Assembly: GCA_902603705.1 (NCBI GenBank)
Contig: CACKVQ010000004.1
Span: 1 to 64,000 of the forward strand
Direction: 5' to 3'
Length of the DNA: 64,000 nucleotides
Source: Puniceicoccaceae bacterium
GTDB taxonomy: Bacteria > Verrucomicrobiota > Verrucomicrobiia > Opitutales > Coraliomargaritaceae
Notes under the pieces: generated by a model
The model's database searches: none
What the model was told of the DNA's origin: nothing
What the model saw: only the letters and a program-made list of their open reading frames with translations
In this document: in pieces, positions 49,009 to 57,952 of the stretch
Numbering within the stretch: the stretch's first letter is position 1
Layout of the letters: the number at the start of each line of letters is the position of its first letter
Position numbers and translations under genes: made by a program

Positions 49009-50271
49009 CTATTTAATTTTTATTTTAATACCACGCCGCAAATAGGTGGGTACATCTAAGTCTTCATTATTGTACTCATTACGGTCGGTCTTCTCAAAGT
49101 AGCCACGCTCCCCGCCATTTTCAATAAATGTAAATTCATCTTGGTCCACCTTAGGTGAAGATTTTTCGCTAATTTTAGATCTATGCACTGGTCGTGGGGT
49201 GCGTGTGTCTCGCGATATCTGCGTTTCTATTTGAAGACCATTTTCTACAGTTTTTTTAGGCGTTTGCTTCGGCTCAGGCCTGCCTGCTCCTTCCATGTCA
49301 GCCTTACCTAGAATACAGAGCTCTAAACTCTGATTACGACTTTCATCAATGACGGCACCAAAGATGATATCTTCACGCGAACCAAAGCGCTTACCCACTT
49401 TCATCATGATCTCGTTTACCTTAGAGATGCCGAGATCTGCGCCCCCTATGAAATTGACAAGTATATGATCCAACTTTGCGGGACGATCACCTAGGTGTAA
49501 AAGGGGGCAGATAAACAAATCTTCAAGGGCGTCTTGTATATAGTTTTCGCCAGTTGCAGTGCTGGTGCCGAAGATGGTCTTACCCCCACGATTCTTAAAG
49601 ACGGAGCTCAGCGAGCTAAAGTCCTGATTGATTAAGCCCGTCTTAAGGAGCATTGCACAAAGCGAATTTATACCGCGACCTATCCACCGGTCAGCCACAG
49701 CGAATGCATTTAGCACGCTAGTGTCTTCCTCTTCCCCCTCTTGCAGTAACACGTCATTAGGTAATGGAATGAGCCCGTGCACGAGCTGGCGCAGCTCGCC
49801 AACGCTTTCTTCGGCAATTTTTTTGCGGCGAGCACCTTCGAAACTAAACGGCAAGGTGGCAAAGACCAGAACGAGCGCATCCGTCTTAGATGCTACTTGA
49901 GCAAGCACTTGGGAGGCGGCACTTCCGGTGCCGCCTCCCAAGCCAACCACAAGAATAATTAAATCCATATCTGCGATCATCCGAGCTAGTGCGTCTCGAT
50001 CCGACTCAGCGACTTTTTTACCAATCTCCAATTCTCCTCCGCAGCCGAGCCCACGCGTTATCGAGCGCCCAATAATTAGCTTCTCTGCTAGGGGTGATTG
50101 ATTAAGCGCTTGCGCGTCCGTATTAATTGCAGCTAATCGCACATCTCCCAAATCATCGAGCTTAAGGCCGTCAACTGCATTGGTTCCTGCTCCGCCAATT
50201 CCGATTATCTTTATTTTGAGATCTCGACTTGTCCCATCTCGGCTATAAAATGTATCAGTTAACTTATTCAT
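49009..50271 (-). CDS. ftsZ: Cell division protein FtsZ (divergent)
   Basis: FtsZ is the tubulin-like GTPase of the division ring. The 420-aa protein has [12 protein letters not shown] near residues 23-33, the tubulin signature as LGGGTGSAA (residues 111-119; GTGTG is more usual), and a T7-loop NQDF. A variable linker leads to the C-terminal peptide [10 protein letters not shown] that normally binds FtsA. Several core positions are diverged from proteobacterial FtsZ, but GTPase and T7 elements are kept. It lies 2 bp after ftsA and 1 bp before lolC. Confidence 0.93.
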   Translation of the reverse strand: MNKLTDTFYSRDGTSRDLKIKIIGIGGAGTNAVDGLKLDDLGDVRLAAINTDAQALNQSPLAEKLIIGRSITRGLGCGGELEIGKKVAESDRDALARMIADMDLIILVVGLGGGTGSAASQVLAQVASKTDALVLVFATLPFSFEGARRKKIAEESVGELRQLVHGLIPLPNDVLLQEGEEEDTSVLNAFAVADRWIGRGINSLCAMLLKTGLINQDFSSLSSVFKNRGGKTIFGTSTATGENYIQDALEDLFICPLLHLGDRPAKLDHILVNFIGGADLGISKVNEIMMKVGKRFGSREDIIFGAVIDESRNQSLELCILGKADMEGAGRPEPKQTPKKTVENGLQIETQISRDTRTPRPVHRSKISEKSSPKVDQDEFTFIENGGERGYFEKTDRNEYNNEDLDVPTYLRRGIKIKIK

Positions 50272-50273
50272 AC

Positions 50274-51488
50274 CTAGTTAAAATTGAGCCAGTCCGAGAA
50301 TTTTCCGATGATGCCCACGGGCTTGGCCTCTTCTTGTCTCTCCTCTTGACCAGTCAACGCGTAGCGCAGTAATCCAAGGGTGGTGCTATACTCTGGTAAA
50401 CGGAGCTCTTCAGAGACATCGATAGGTCCATCAGAAACACGAGCTTCTAAATCAAAACACCGCTGGGCAGCCTCGGTAATACCAAGTAAATTTGCACTGC
50501 CACCTGTTAGTACGACGCCCGATGCAATATAACTCGGATCAAAGACCTTCGATCTCTCAAGCTGCTCTCTTATGATATCAAATACTTCACAGACCCGAGC
50601 CTCGATAATCCTTGTAATAGATGCGAGGGGATACTGGCGGTCTCCGATTGTAAAGTCACCGATAAGCCATACTTTTTCATCCCTATCTTCAATTTTATAA
50701 TAAGCACGGCCATGCTTAAACTTCAATTCTTCCGCATTTTTAGTAGATACACGCAGTCCGATACTCAAATCATTTGTAATATGATCACCGCCTACTGGCA
50801 CGACACCAGTCTTAACGATGTATCCCTTACGGTAGAGGACGTAATCGGTCGTACCACCACCTATGTCGATTACTAGAGCACCATTATCTTTTTCTGATTC
50901 TTCTAGCAAGACTACTCCAGATGCTAGACTAGATAGGATAATATCACTAACGTTCAGATCAATGCCCTGTATCACACGTAGACTATCCCCGACAACCTCG
51001 CTATCCCCGTGCACCGACCAGTATCCGACCTGAAGTTGGCGCCCCTTCTTGGATGACGGGTTAGATAACTCGCGCCCATCGAGTGAAAAAGGGTTTTGAA
51101 TGTGATGAATGTAAATGCGCCCTGACGGGAGTGCGCGGCGTCTAGCGTCTTTTTTTGCTGCATCTATATCAATATTTTGCACCACGCTATCGGGCGAACT
51201 TACACTCGAACTTCCGACATTAAAATCGCCTTTTAAGTGGCGCCCTGTCTGCGCGAGATAAACTTCTTCGACACGGCACTTAGCATTCTCCTCAGCCTTT
51301 AAAATAGTAGCGTGCACGCAATCACCAGCTAAGTGAAGATCCTTTATCTCTCCTTTTTTAATGCCTTTGGACGAACCTATTGAATGTCCAATGATGCTGA
51401 GCTTCGATTCGCCAACGATTTCGCCTACTAGAACAGCAATCTTAGACGTCCCGATTTCAACGGCAGCAACTACTCTGGTTTGGCTCAT
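50274..51488 (-). CDS. ftsA: Cell division protein FtsA
   Basis: FtsA is an actin-like membrane tether for FtsZ. The 404-aa protein has the phosphate-1 motif [16 protein letters not shown], the phosphate-2 motif [15 protein letters not shown], and the adenosine motif [14 protein letters not shown]. The C-terminus ([11 protein letters not shown]) is a plausible amphipathic membrane-targeting helix. Its start at 51488 faces the groEL terminator. The mur/dcw neighbours usual for ftsA-ftsZ are absent. Confidence 0.93.
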   Translation of the reverse strand: MSQTRVVAAVEIGTSKIAVLVGEIVGESKLSIIGHSIGSSKGIKKGEIKDLHLAGDCVHATILKAEENAKCRVEEVYLAQTGRHLKGDFNVGSSSVSSPDSVVQNIDIDAAKKDARRRALPSGRIYIHHIQNPFSLDGRELSNPSSKKGRQLQVGYWSVHGDSEVVGDSLRVIQGIDLNVSDIILSSLASGVVLLEESEKDNGALVIDIGGGTTDYVLYRKGYIVKTGVVPVGGDHITNDLSIGLRVSTKNAEELKFKHGRAYYKIEDRDEKVWLIGDFTIGDRQYPLASITRIIEARVCEVFDIIREQLERSKVFDPSYIASGVVLTGGSANLLGITEAAQRCFDLEARVSDGPIDVSEELRLPEYSTTLGLLRYALTGQEERQEEAKPVGIIGKFSDWLNFN

Positions 51489-51622
51489 TTAGTATAAGTG
51501 CAAAAAAGTTAATCTCAGTAAAAGTGCAAGCACACTGCAAATCAACTCCCATAGTAAAAGATACAGTAAATATTTTTAAATAACTTTTTACTTTCAAACT
51601 ATGAGACCTAGGCACTATCTAC

Positions 51623-51652
51623 AAAAAAGCCCCGACCTTTTAGCCGGGGCTT
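51623..51652 (-). terminator. Intrinsic terminator of the dnaK-groES-groEL unit
   Basis: An 8-bp GC-rich stem (51627-51634 with 51645-51652, AAGCCCCG with CGGGGCTT) has a 10-base loop. Read on the minus strand it is followed by a run of six T at 51628-51623. It lies 51 bp downstream of the groEL stop. Confidence 0.88.
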
Positions 51653-51702
51653 GTATTAATAAATGGTCTGTTTGATTTGAGCGATTATACTCTAGAAGGA
51701 GT

Positions 51703-53364
<1,662 letters not shown>

Positions 53365-53406
53365 TTATTTTTTTATATTTTTGTTTAGAATTAGTGCCAA
53401 TCACAT

Positions 53407-53694
53407 TTATGCGATCACACCGAGAATGTTGTCTTCATCGACTAGGATATACTCTACCCCATCGACTTTGACATCTGTGCCGCCGTATTGAGGTAGGAGA
53501 ACTTTATCGCCTTTTTTAACATTGAAAGGAATTGCCTTACCAGCATCGTCCTTTTTACCAGTTCCTAGGGCGACTACTTCAGCCTCCTGTGATTTTTCTT
53601 TAGCAGAATCAGGAATAATGATTCCGCCGCGGACTTGTTCGTCTTCTTCGATGCGTTTTAGTAGAACGCGCTCACCGAGTGGTTTAATTTTCAT
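53407..53694 (-). CDS. groES: Co-chaperonin GroES (10 kDa)
   Basis: GroES is the heptameric lid of GroEL. The 95-aa protein begins [19 protein letters not shown]. The mobile loop [18 protein letters not shown] and the ending [13 protein letters not shown] are typical. It lies between dnaK (83 bp upstream) and groEL. No CIRCE element (TTAGCACTC-N9-GAGTGCTAA) is present in the 83-bp gap. Confidence 0.96.
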   Translation of the reverse strand: MKIKPLGERVLLKRIEEDEQVRGGIIIPDSAKEKSQEAEVVALGTGKKDDAGKAIPFNVKKGDKVLLPQYGGTDVKVDGVEYILVDEDNILGVIA

Positions 53695-53777
53695 ATTTAT
53701 TATGTTATTTGTGTTTAGGGGATGTATGTTTTAACTAAAAAGCGCATACTTTTCATCAATGCACTGATGGTTAAAGT

Positions 53778-55715
53778 TTATTTCTTATCGTCATCGACGA
53801 CTTCGAAGTCGGCATCGACAGCATCGTCGTCTGGCTTCCCAGATTCGTCTCCCCCAGGTTCACTGGTAGCTTCTTCTGGGTTTGCTGCACCTTCGGCTGC
53901 TTGCTGACTGTAGAGATCTTGAGCAAAAGACTGCATGATTTCCATAATCTTGTCCTTTGGAGTTTTGAGTGCTTCTGCTTCGGCTCCCTGATTTTCTAGT
54001 ACTGCCTTAGCTTCTGTAATAGAGGACTCAAGTTCAGTCTTTTTCTCTGCTGGTATCTTTTCACCGAGCTCTTCGATTTGCTTTTCAGCTTGGTAAACGA
54101 TGTTATCGAGTTCGTTCCGAGCTTCGACTTGCGCTTTCAGAGCCTCATCTTCAGCGGCATGGGCTTCAGCCTCACGTTTTAAATTCTCGACTTCGTCTTT
54201 ATCTAAACCTGAAGAACCAGTGATAGATATCTTCTGCTCCTTACCTGTGCCTTGATCCTTAGCGCTGACATTGAGAATGCCATTGGAGTCTATATCGAAA
54301 GTTACTTCAATTTGCGGCACACCTCGCGAGGCGGCAGGAATGCCGTCTAGACGGAAGTTTCCGAGCACCTTATTATCCTTGGCCATAGGACGCTCACCCT
54401 GGAGTACTTTAATATCCACCGCAGTCTGATTGTCCGCATATGTTGAAAAAGTCTGACTCTTTTTAGTGGGGATTGTAGTATTGCGCTCGATCATCGCGGT
54501 GGACACGCCGCCTGCGGTTTCTATAGAGAGCGTTAGCGGAGTGACATCGAGTAGAAGTACATCGCGCACGTCACCTTGAAGCACACCTCCTTGAATAGCC
54601 GCTCCAATAGCAACAACCTCATCTGGGTTCACTCCTTGGTGTGGCGCTTTACCAGTTAGGCCGTTAGCAATCTCTACGACTTTGGGCGAGCGTGTCATAC
54701 CGCCTACTAGTACCAGTTCGCCGATTTCATCTGCACTATGCCCAGAATCCTTAAGGCAGTCTTTGAAAGGTCCGACTGTTCGTTGGTAGAGCTCGTCACA
54801 GATCTGTTCCAATTTGGAACGAGAGAGCGCAATATTTAGATGCTTAGGACCCGAAGCATCCGCAGTAATAAATGGGAGATTAATATCGGTACTTTGAGTA
54901 GAGGACAGAGCAATCTTGGCCTTTTCAGCTTCTTCCTTCAGGCGCTGCAGCGCCATTTTATCGGCACGCAGGTCTATTCCATCGCTCTTTTTAAATTCTC
55001 CTATAAGATAATCTATCAAAGCGCTATCCCAGTTGTCACCTCCGAGGTGCGTATCACCGTTAGTTGCTTTAACTTCAAAAACCCCATCACCAATTTCGAG
55101 AATCGAGATATCAAATGTGCCACCACCCAAATCATAGACTGCAATAACTTCGTCTTGACCCTTATCTAAACCATAAGCGAGTGCCGCAGCAGTTGGTTCA
55201 TTGATAATACGCTTAACTTCTAGCCCTGCAATTTGCCCTGCATCTTTTGTCGCCTGGCGCTGCGCATCATTAAAGTACGCCGGCACAGTTATGACTGCCT
55301 CGGTAACTTTCTCACCTAGATAGGCCTCAGCGTCCGCTTTCAGCTTTTGTAAAATCATGGCGGAAATTTGCTCAGGGGCAAATTTTTCTGCCTTACCACT
55401 TACCTCAGCTTCAATGTAAGCGTCGCCATTTTTACCCTCGACCACATTGTAAGGGAGACTTGCAGCTTCTTCCTGGACCTCCGAAAACTTACGACCGACC
55501 AAGCGCTTAGCTGAAAAAATAGTATTATTGGGATTGGTAACTGCCTGCCGCTTGGCAGCTTGTCCGACGAGACGCTCCCCGTCTTTAGCAAAAGCAACAA
55601 CCGATGGAGTCGTGCGCGCACCTTCCGAATTTGGTATGACAACAGGTTCTCCACTTTCCATTACGGACATGCAAGAATTCGTAGTACCTAGATCTATTCC
55701 TATAATTTTACTCAT
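53778..55715 (-). CDS. dnaK: Molecular chaperone DnaK (Hsp70)
   Basis: From the ATG at 55715 ([18 protein letters not shown]) this is 645 aa. The nucleotide-binding domain has [36 protein letters not shown] and [11 protein letters not shown]. The substrate domain has [14 protein letters not shown] and the linker VLLLDVTPL. The C-terminal tail is acidic ([13 protein letters not shown]), as in canonical DnaK. Five upstream codons to 55730 are not conserved. grpE and dnaJ are not adjacent. The order dnaK-groES-groEL in one unit is unusual. Confidence 0.97.
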   Translation of the reverse strand: MSKIIGIDLGTTNSCMSVMESGEPVVIPNSEGARTTPSVVAFAKDGERLVGQAAKRQAVTNPNNTIFSAKRLVGRKFSEVQEEAASLPYNVVEGKNGDAYIEAEVSGKAEKFAPEQISAMILQKLKADAEAYLGEKVTEAVITVPAYFNDAQRQATKDAGQIAGLEVKRIINEPTAAALAYGLDKGQDEVIAVYDLGGGTFDISILEIGDGVFEVKATNGDTHLGGDNWDSALIDYLIGEFKKSDGIDLRADKMALQRLKEEAEKAKIALSSTQSTDINLPFITADASGPKHLNIALSRSKLEQICDELYQRTVGPFKDCLKDSGHSADEIGELVLVGGMTRSPKVVEIANGLTGKAPHQGVNPDEVVAIGAAIQGGVLQGDVRDVLLLDVTPLTLSIETAGGVSTAMIERNTTIPTKKSQTFSTYADNQTAVDIKVLQGERPMAKDNKVLGNFRLDGIPAASRGVPQIEVTFDIDSNGILNVSAKDQGTGKEQKISITGSSGLDKDEVENLKREAEAHAAEDEALKAQVEARNELDNIVYQAEKQIEELGEKIPAEKKTELESSITEAKAVLENQGAEAEALKTPKDKIMEIMQSFAQDLYSQQAAEGAANPEEATSEPGGDESGKPDDDAVDADFEVVDDDKK

Positions 55716-55836
55716 GCCTGAATATAGCATTCCAAATGCCAGTATACTGACAATAACTTAAATTACTAATAAACAATAAGATACAAATTTTGTAATAAAA
55801 AATAATCGAGCCATTTGTTGCAAATTAATGCCAAAA

Positions 55837-55855
55837 TGTCACACTTATTGTCACA
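55837..55855. repeat. TGTCACA direct repeat between dnaK and the rhodopsin gene
   Basis: The heptamer TGTCACA occurs at 55837-55843 and 55849-55855, 12 bp apart centre to centre, about one helical turn. It lies 122 bp upstream of dnaK and about 60 bp upstream of the proposed rhodopsin -35 region. It could be a regulator-binding site for either gene, or chance. Confidence 0.35.
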
Positions 55856-55915
55856 ATAACGCTTTAGATACTCACAAGATGGCACAGTCTGGCGAGAAAT
55901 CCAAAAACGCAGTGA

Positions 55916-55944
55916 ATACATTCACTACTAGAATTATTTATAAT
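55916..55944 (+). promoter_or_regulatory. Candidate promoter of the rhodopsin operon
   Basis: A perfect TATAAT lies at 55939-55944 on the + strand. The best -35 at 17-bp spacing is the weak ATACAT (55916-55921). Transcription would start near 55951, giving a leader of about 250 nt before the rhodopsin start that includes the structured element at 55984-56037. Confidence 0.4.
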
Positions 55945-55983
55945 ACTGTTAAGTGTTATGATGTTAATTGATTTGGTCAATTC

Positions 55984-56037
55984 TGCGGGGAAAGACTCCC
56001 GAGAGGGAGGTCTAGAATCTAAAATTTCCAAGCCGCA
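55984..56037 (+). promoter_or_regulatory. Candidate structured RNA in the rhodopsin 5' leader
   Basis: Hand folding of the + strand gives an outer helix of 10 bp (55984-55993 with 56025-56037, interrupted by a 3-nt AAG bulge at 56030-56032). An inner helix (55994-56000 with 56005-56012, one bulged G) is closed by a GAGA tetraloop (56001-56004). A 12-nt segment at 56013-56024 between the helices can form a 3-bp mini-hairpin. The GNRA loop favours the + strand. I cannot match it to a riboswitch class I know. It lies 162 nt before the rhodopsin start codon. Confidence 0.45.
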
Positions 56038-56198
56038 AGTTAGATTATTTACGCTATAAAGAGATGTGTAATAGCAAAAGAATAACACGAAAAATTACTT
56101 GTATTTAGTTGGTTATTTATTTTACTGCTACTTTCGCCGAGGTACTTGCTAATTTATTTAGTAATACTTCAAAACCCCAAACCTAAAATAAACATAAC

Positions 56199-56993
56199 GT
56201 GTACTGTAAAAAATTATTAATTACATTTATGAGTTCTCTGTTTTTAGCAGTGTTTGCCTACGGCGGTCATTGCGCAGATACTCTGAGCCACAGTGGTTCT
56301 TTAAGCCCAACTGATTACGTTGGTATTAGCTTTTGGTTAGCGACAGCTATCATGCTAGCAGCAACTGTATTTTTCTTCATCGAGCGCGACCGCGCACAAG
56401 GCAAGTGGAAAACCTCCCTTACAATTGCTGGTCTTGTCACAGGTATTGCTTTCTGGCACTACCTCTACATGCGCGACGTATGGGTAAATACAGGAACTAG
56501 CCCAACAGTATTCCGATACATTGACTGGCTAATTACTGTACCTCTCCAGATCATAGAGTTCTACCTGATCCTTGCTGCTGTAACTACAGTTAGCGCGCGC
56601 GTTTTCTGGAAGCTTTTAGTTGCATCACTCGTTATGCTTGTGGGTGGATACTTAGGGGAAACTCAAGTACTAGGTGTTTCAGAAATGGCTGGATTTATAG
56701 TTGGTATGGCTGGATGGCTCTACATCATCTATGAAATCTTCAAAGGTGAAGCCTCCCAGCTTAATGAAAACAGCGGAAACGCTGCATCTCAAAATGCTTT
56801 CAAGACTATTCGTCTTATTGTGACAGTAGGTTGGGCAATTTACCCTATCGGGTATTTCCTTGGTATGGGAGATGCTAATACATCAGGAACACTTGATATA
56901 GTTTATAACCTTGCTGACTTAATTAACAAAGCAGCCTTTGGACTCGCAATTTGGGTAGCTGCTACCAGTGACAGCGCAAGTAAAAGCCACTAG
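56199..56993 (+). CDS. Proteorhodopsin, predicted blue-absorbing proton pump
   Basis: A seven-helix, retinal-binding light-driven proton pump of the inner membrane, 264 aa. A signal peptide (KKLLITFMSSLFLAVFAYGGHCA) precedes the helices. Using proteorhodopsin numbering, the proton acceptor Asp97 is Asp109, Thr101 is Thr113, the donor Glu108 is Glu120 (helix C RYIDWLITVPLQIIEFY), His75 is His87 and the Schiff-base lysine is Lys244 (LINKAAFG). The spectral-tuning position 105 is Gln117; glutamine there is typical of blue-tuned pumps. The start is GTG 56199; ATG 56229 would weaken the signal peptide. It is first in the retinal operon. Confidence 0.95.
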   Translation: MYCKKLLITFMSSLFLAVFAYGGHCADTLSHSGSLSPTDYVGISFWLATAIMLAATVFFFIERDRAQGKWKTSLTIAGLVTGIAFWHYLYMRDVWVNTGTSPTVFRYIDWLITVPLQIIEFYLILAAVTTVSARVFWKLLVASLVMLVGGYLGETQVLGVSEMAGFIVGMAGWLYIIYEIFKGEASQLNENSGNAASQNAFKTIRLIVTVGWAIYPIGYFLGMGDANTSGTLDIVYNLADLINKAAFGLAIWVAATSDSASKSH

Positions 56994-57005
56994 TTTTTTC
57001 CAAAT

Positions 57006-57914
57006 ATGGATTTAATGACCTCAGCCTTGAGTCGCCTTGAGTGGCGGCTCAAGGCTTGTTTTTGCAGTAATACAATACTCGCTGATTTTTCGGATGATGA
57101 TTATTTTTGGTCCGGCCAGAATATCCGCGGTAGAATCTGCTTGGGATTGGGTGCTGCTTACGGCGTATCTGAAGATGTAATACTCGATGTAGCTGCCTTA
57201 ACGCAGCTACTGCACGACGCTAGCCTCATACATGATGACCTGATCGACGAAGATTCGCAGCGCAGAGGCTGTCCGGCTATTTGGAAGAAGTACGGGAAAT
57301 CGAAAGCCTTATTAATTGGTGATTTACTTATCGCTAAAGCCTACGAGGTCGCGAGCGATTCTAAAGTAACTGATAAAATTAAGGTAGCGTGGACTAGCGA
57401 AATATCGTCTGCGGTTTCTACGGCTATATCTGGTGCTGTACAAGAGCTTGAATTCGATACCACTGAAACAGCCGTAATTTTAGACGAATATTTCGCTATG
57501 GCTTCTCGCAAAACTGGTGCCCTATTTGCTTTGCCGGCAAATTGCATTACACATGTCGTGGACCAGACCGACCATATAGATCTTTTAAGCGAAATTTTCC
57601 TCAATCTGGCGGTAGCTTACCAAATAAAAGACGACCAAAGTGATTTCCTAGGCACAAAATCGGGGCGCATGTATTCATCCGACTTAAAGAATGCTCGTCC
57701 AAATTTATATCACATATTGATAAACTTCCACATGTCTACAAACGAAAGCTTTAGCTTTATTAACGACTATCATAAGTCTTTAGTGGAGGACTCCATAGAG
57801 CTAGCTGAATCCTTACCTGATCAAGTTTGTGACACACTTAAAGAATTGCTTTTTCCTTTTATCGAACTCCAACGATCTCCATCCTCTAATAGGCTAATGC
57901 CCGTAGGTAGTTAG
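57006..57914 (+). CDS. crtE: Polyprenyl (geranylgeranyl) diphosphate synthase, CrtE-like
   Basis: This enzyme builds the C20 precursor for phytoene from C5 units. The 302-aa trans-prenyltransferase has the first Asp-rich motif in LIHDDLIDED and the second in QIKDDQSDFLG, both complete. The KTGALFALP segment before the second motif is also family-typical. It lies 12 bp after the rhodopsin gene and 38 bp before crtIB. The product length (C20 or longer) cannot be fixed by eye; context strongly favours GGPP for carotenoids. Confidence 0.88.
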   Translation: MDLMTSALSRLEWRLKACFCSNTILADFSDDDYFWSGQNIRGRICLGLGAAYGVSEDVILDVAALTQLLHDASLIHDDLIDEDSQRRGCPAIWKKYGKSKALLIGDLLIAKAYEVASDSKVTDKIKVAWTSEISSAVSTAISGAVQELEFDTTETAVILDEYFAMASRKTGALFALPANCITHVVDQTDHIDLLSEIFLNLAVAYQIKDDQSDFLGTKSGRMYSSDLKNARPNLYHILINFHMSTNESFSFINDYHKSLVEDSIELAESLPDQVCDTLKELLFPFIELQRSPSSNRLMPVGS

Positions 57915-57952
57915 ATACATACGGGCAATAGTTTGGACAACTATTCATTAGC

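Noticed and set aside
53695-53777. Search for a CIRCE operator upstream of groES
   Set aside because: No TTAGCACTC/GAGTGCTAA pair or close variant in this gap.
55984-56037. Hammerhead or other self-cleaving ribozyme at the leader structure
   Set aside because: No CUGANGA/GAAA core; the fold is two stacked helices with a tetraloop, not a ribozyme core I recognise.
55864-56088. 74-codon ORF on the minus strand in the dnaK/rhodopsin gap
   Set aside because: Composition is Ser/Leu/Ile-rich without pattern, it has no neighbour logic, and it overlaps the candidate promoter and structured element.
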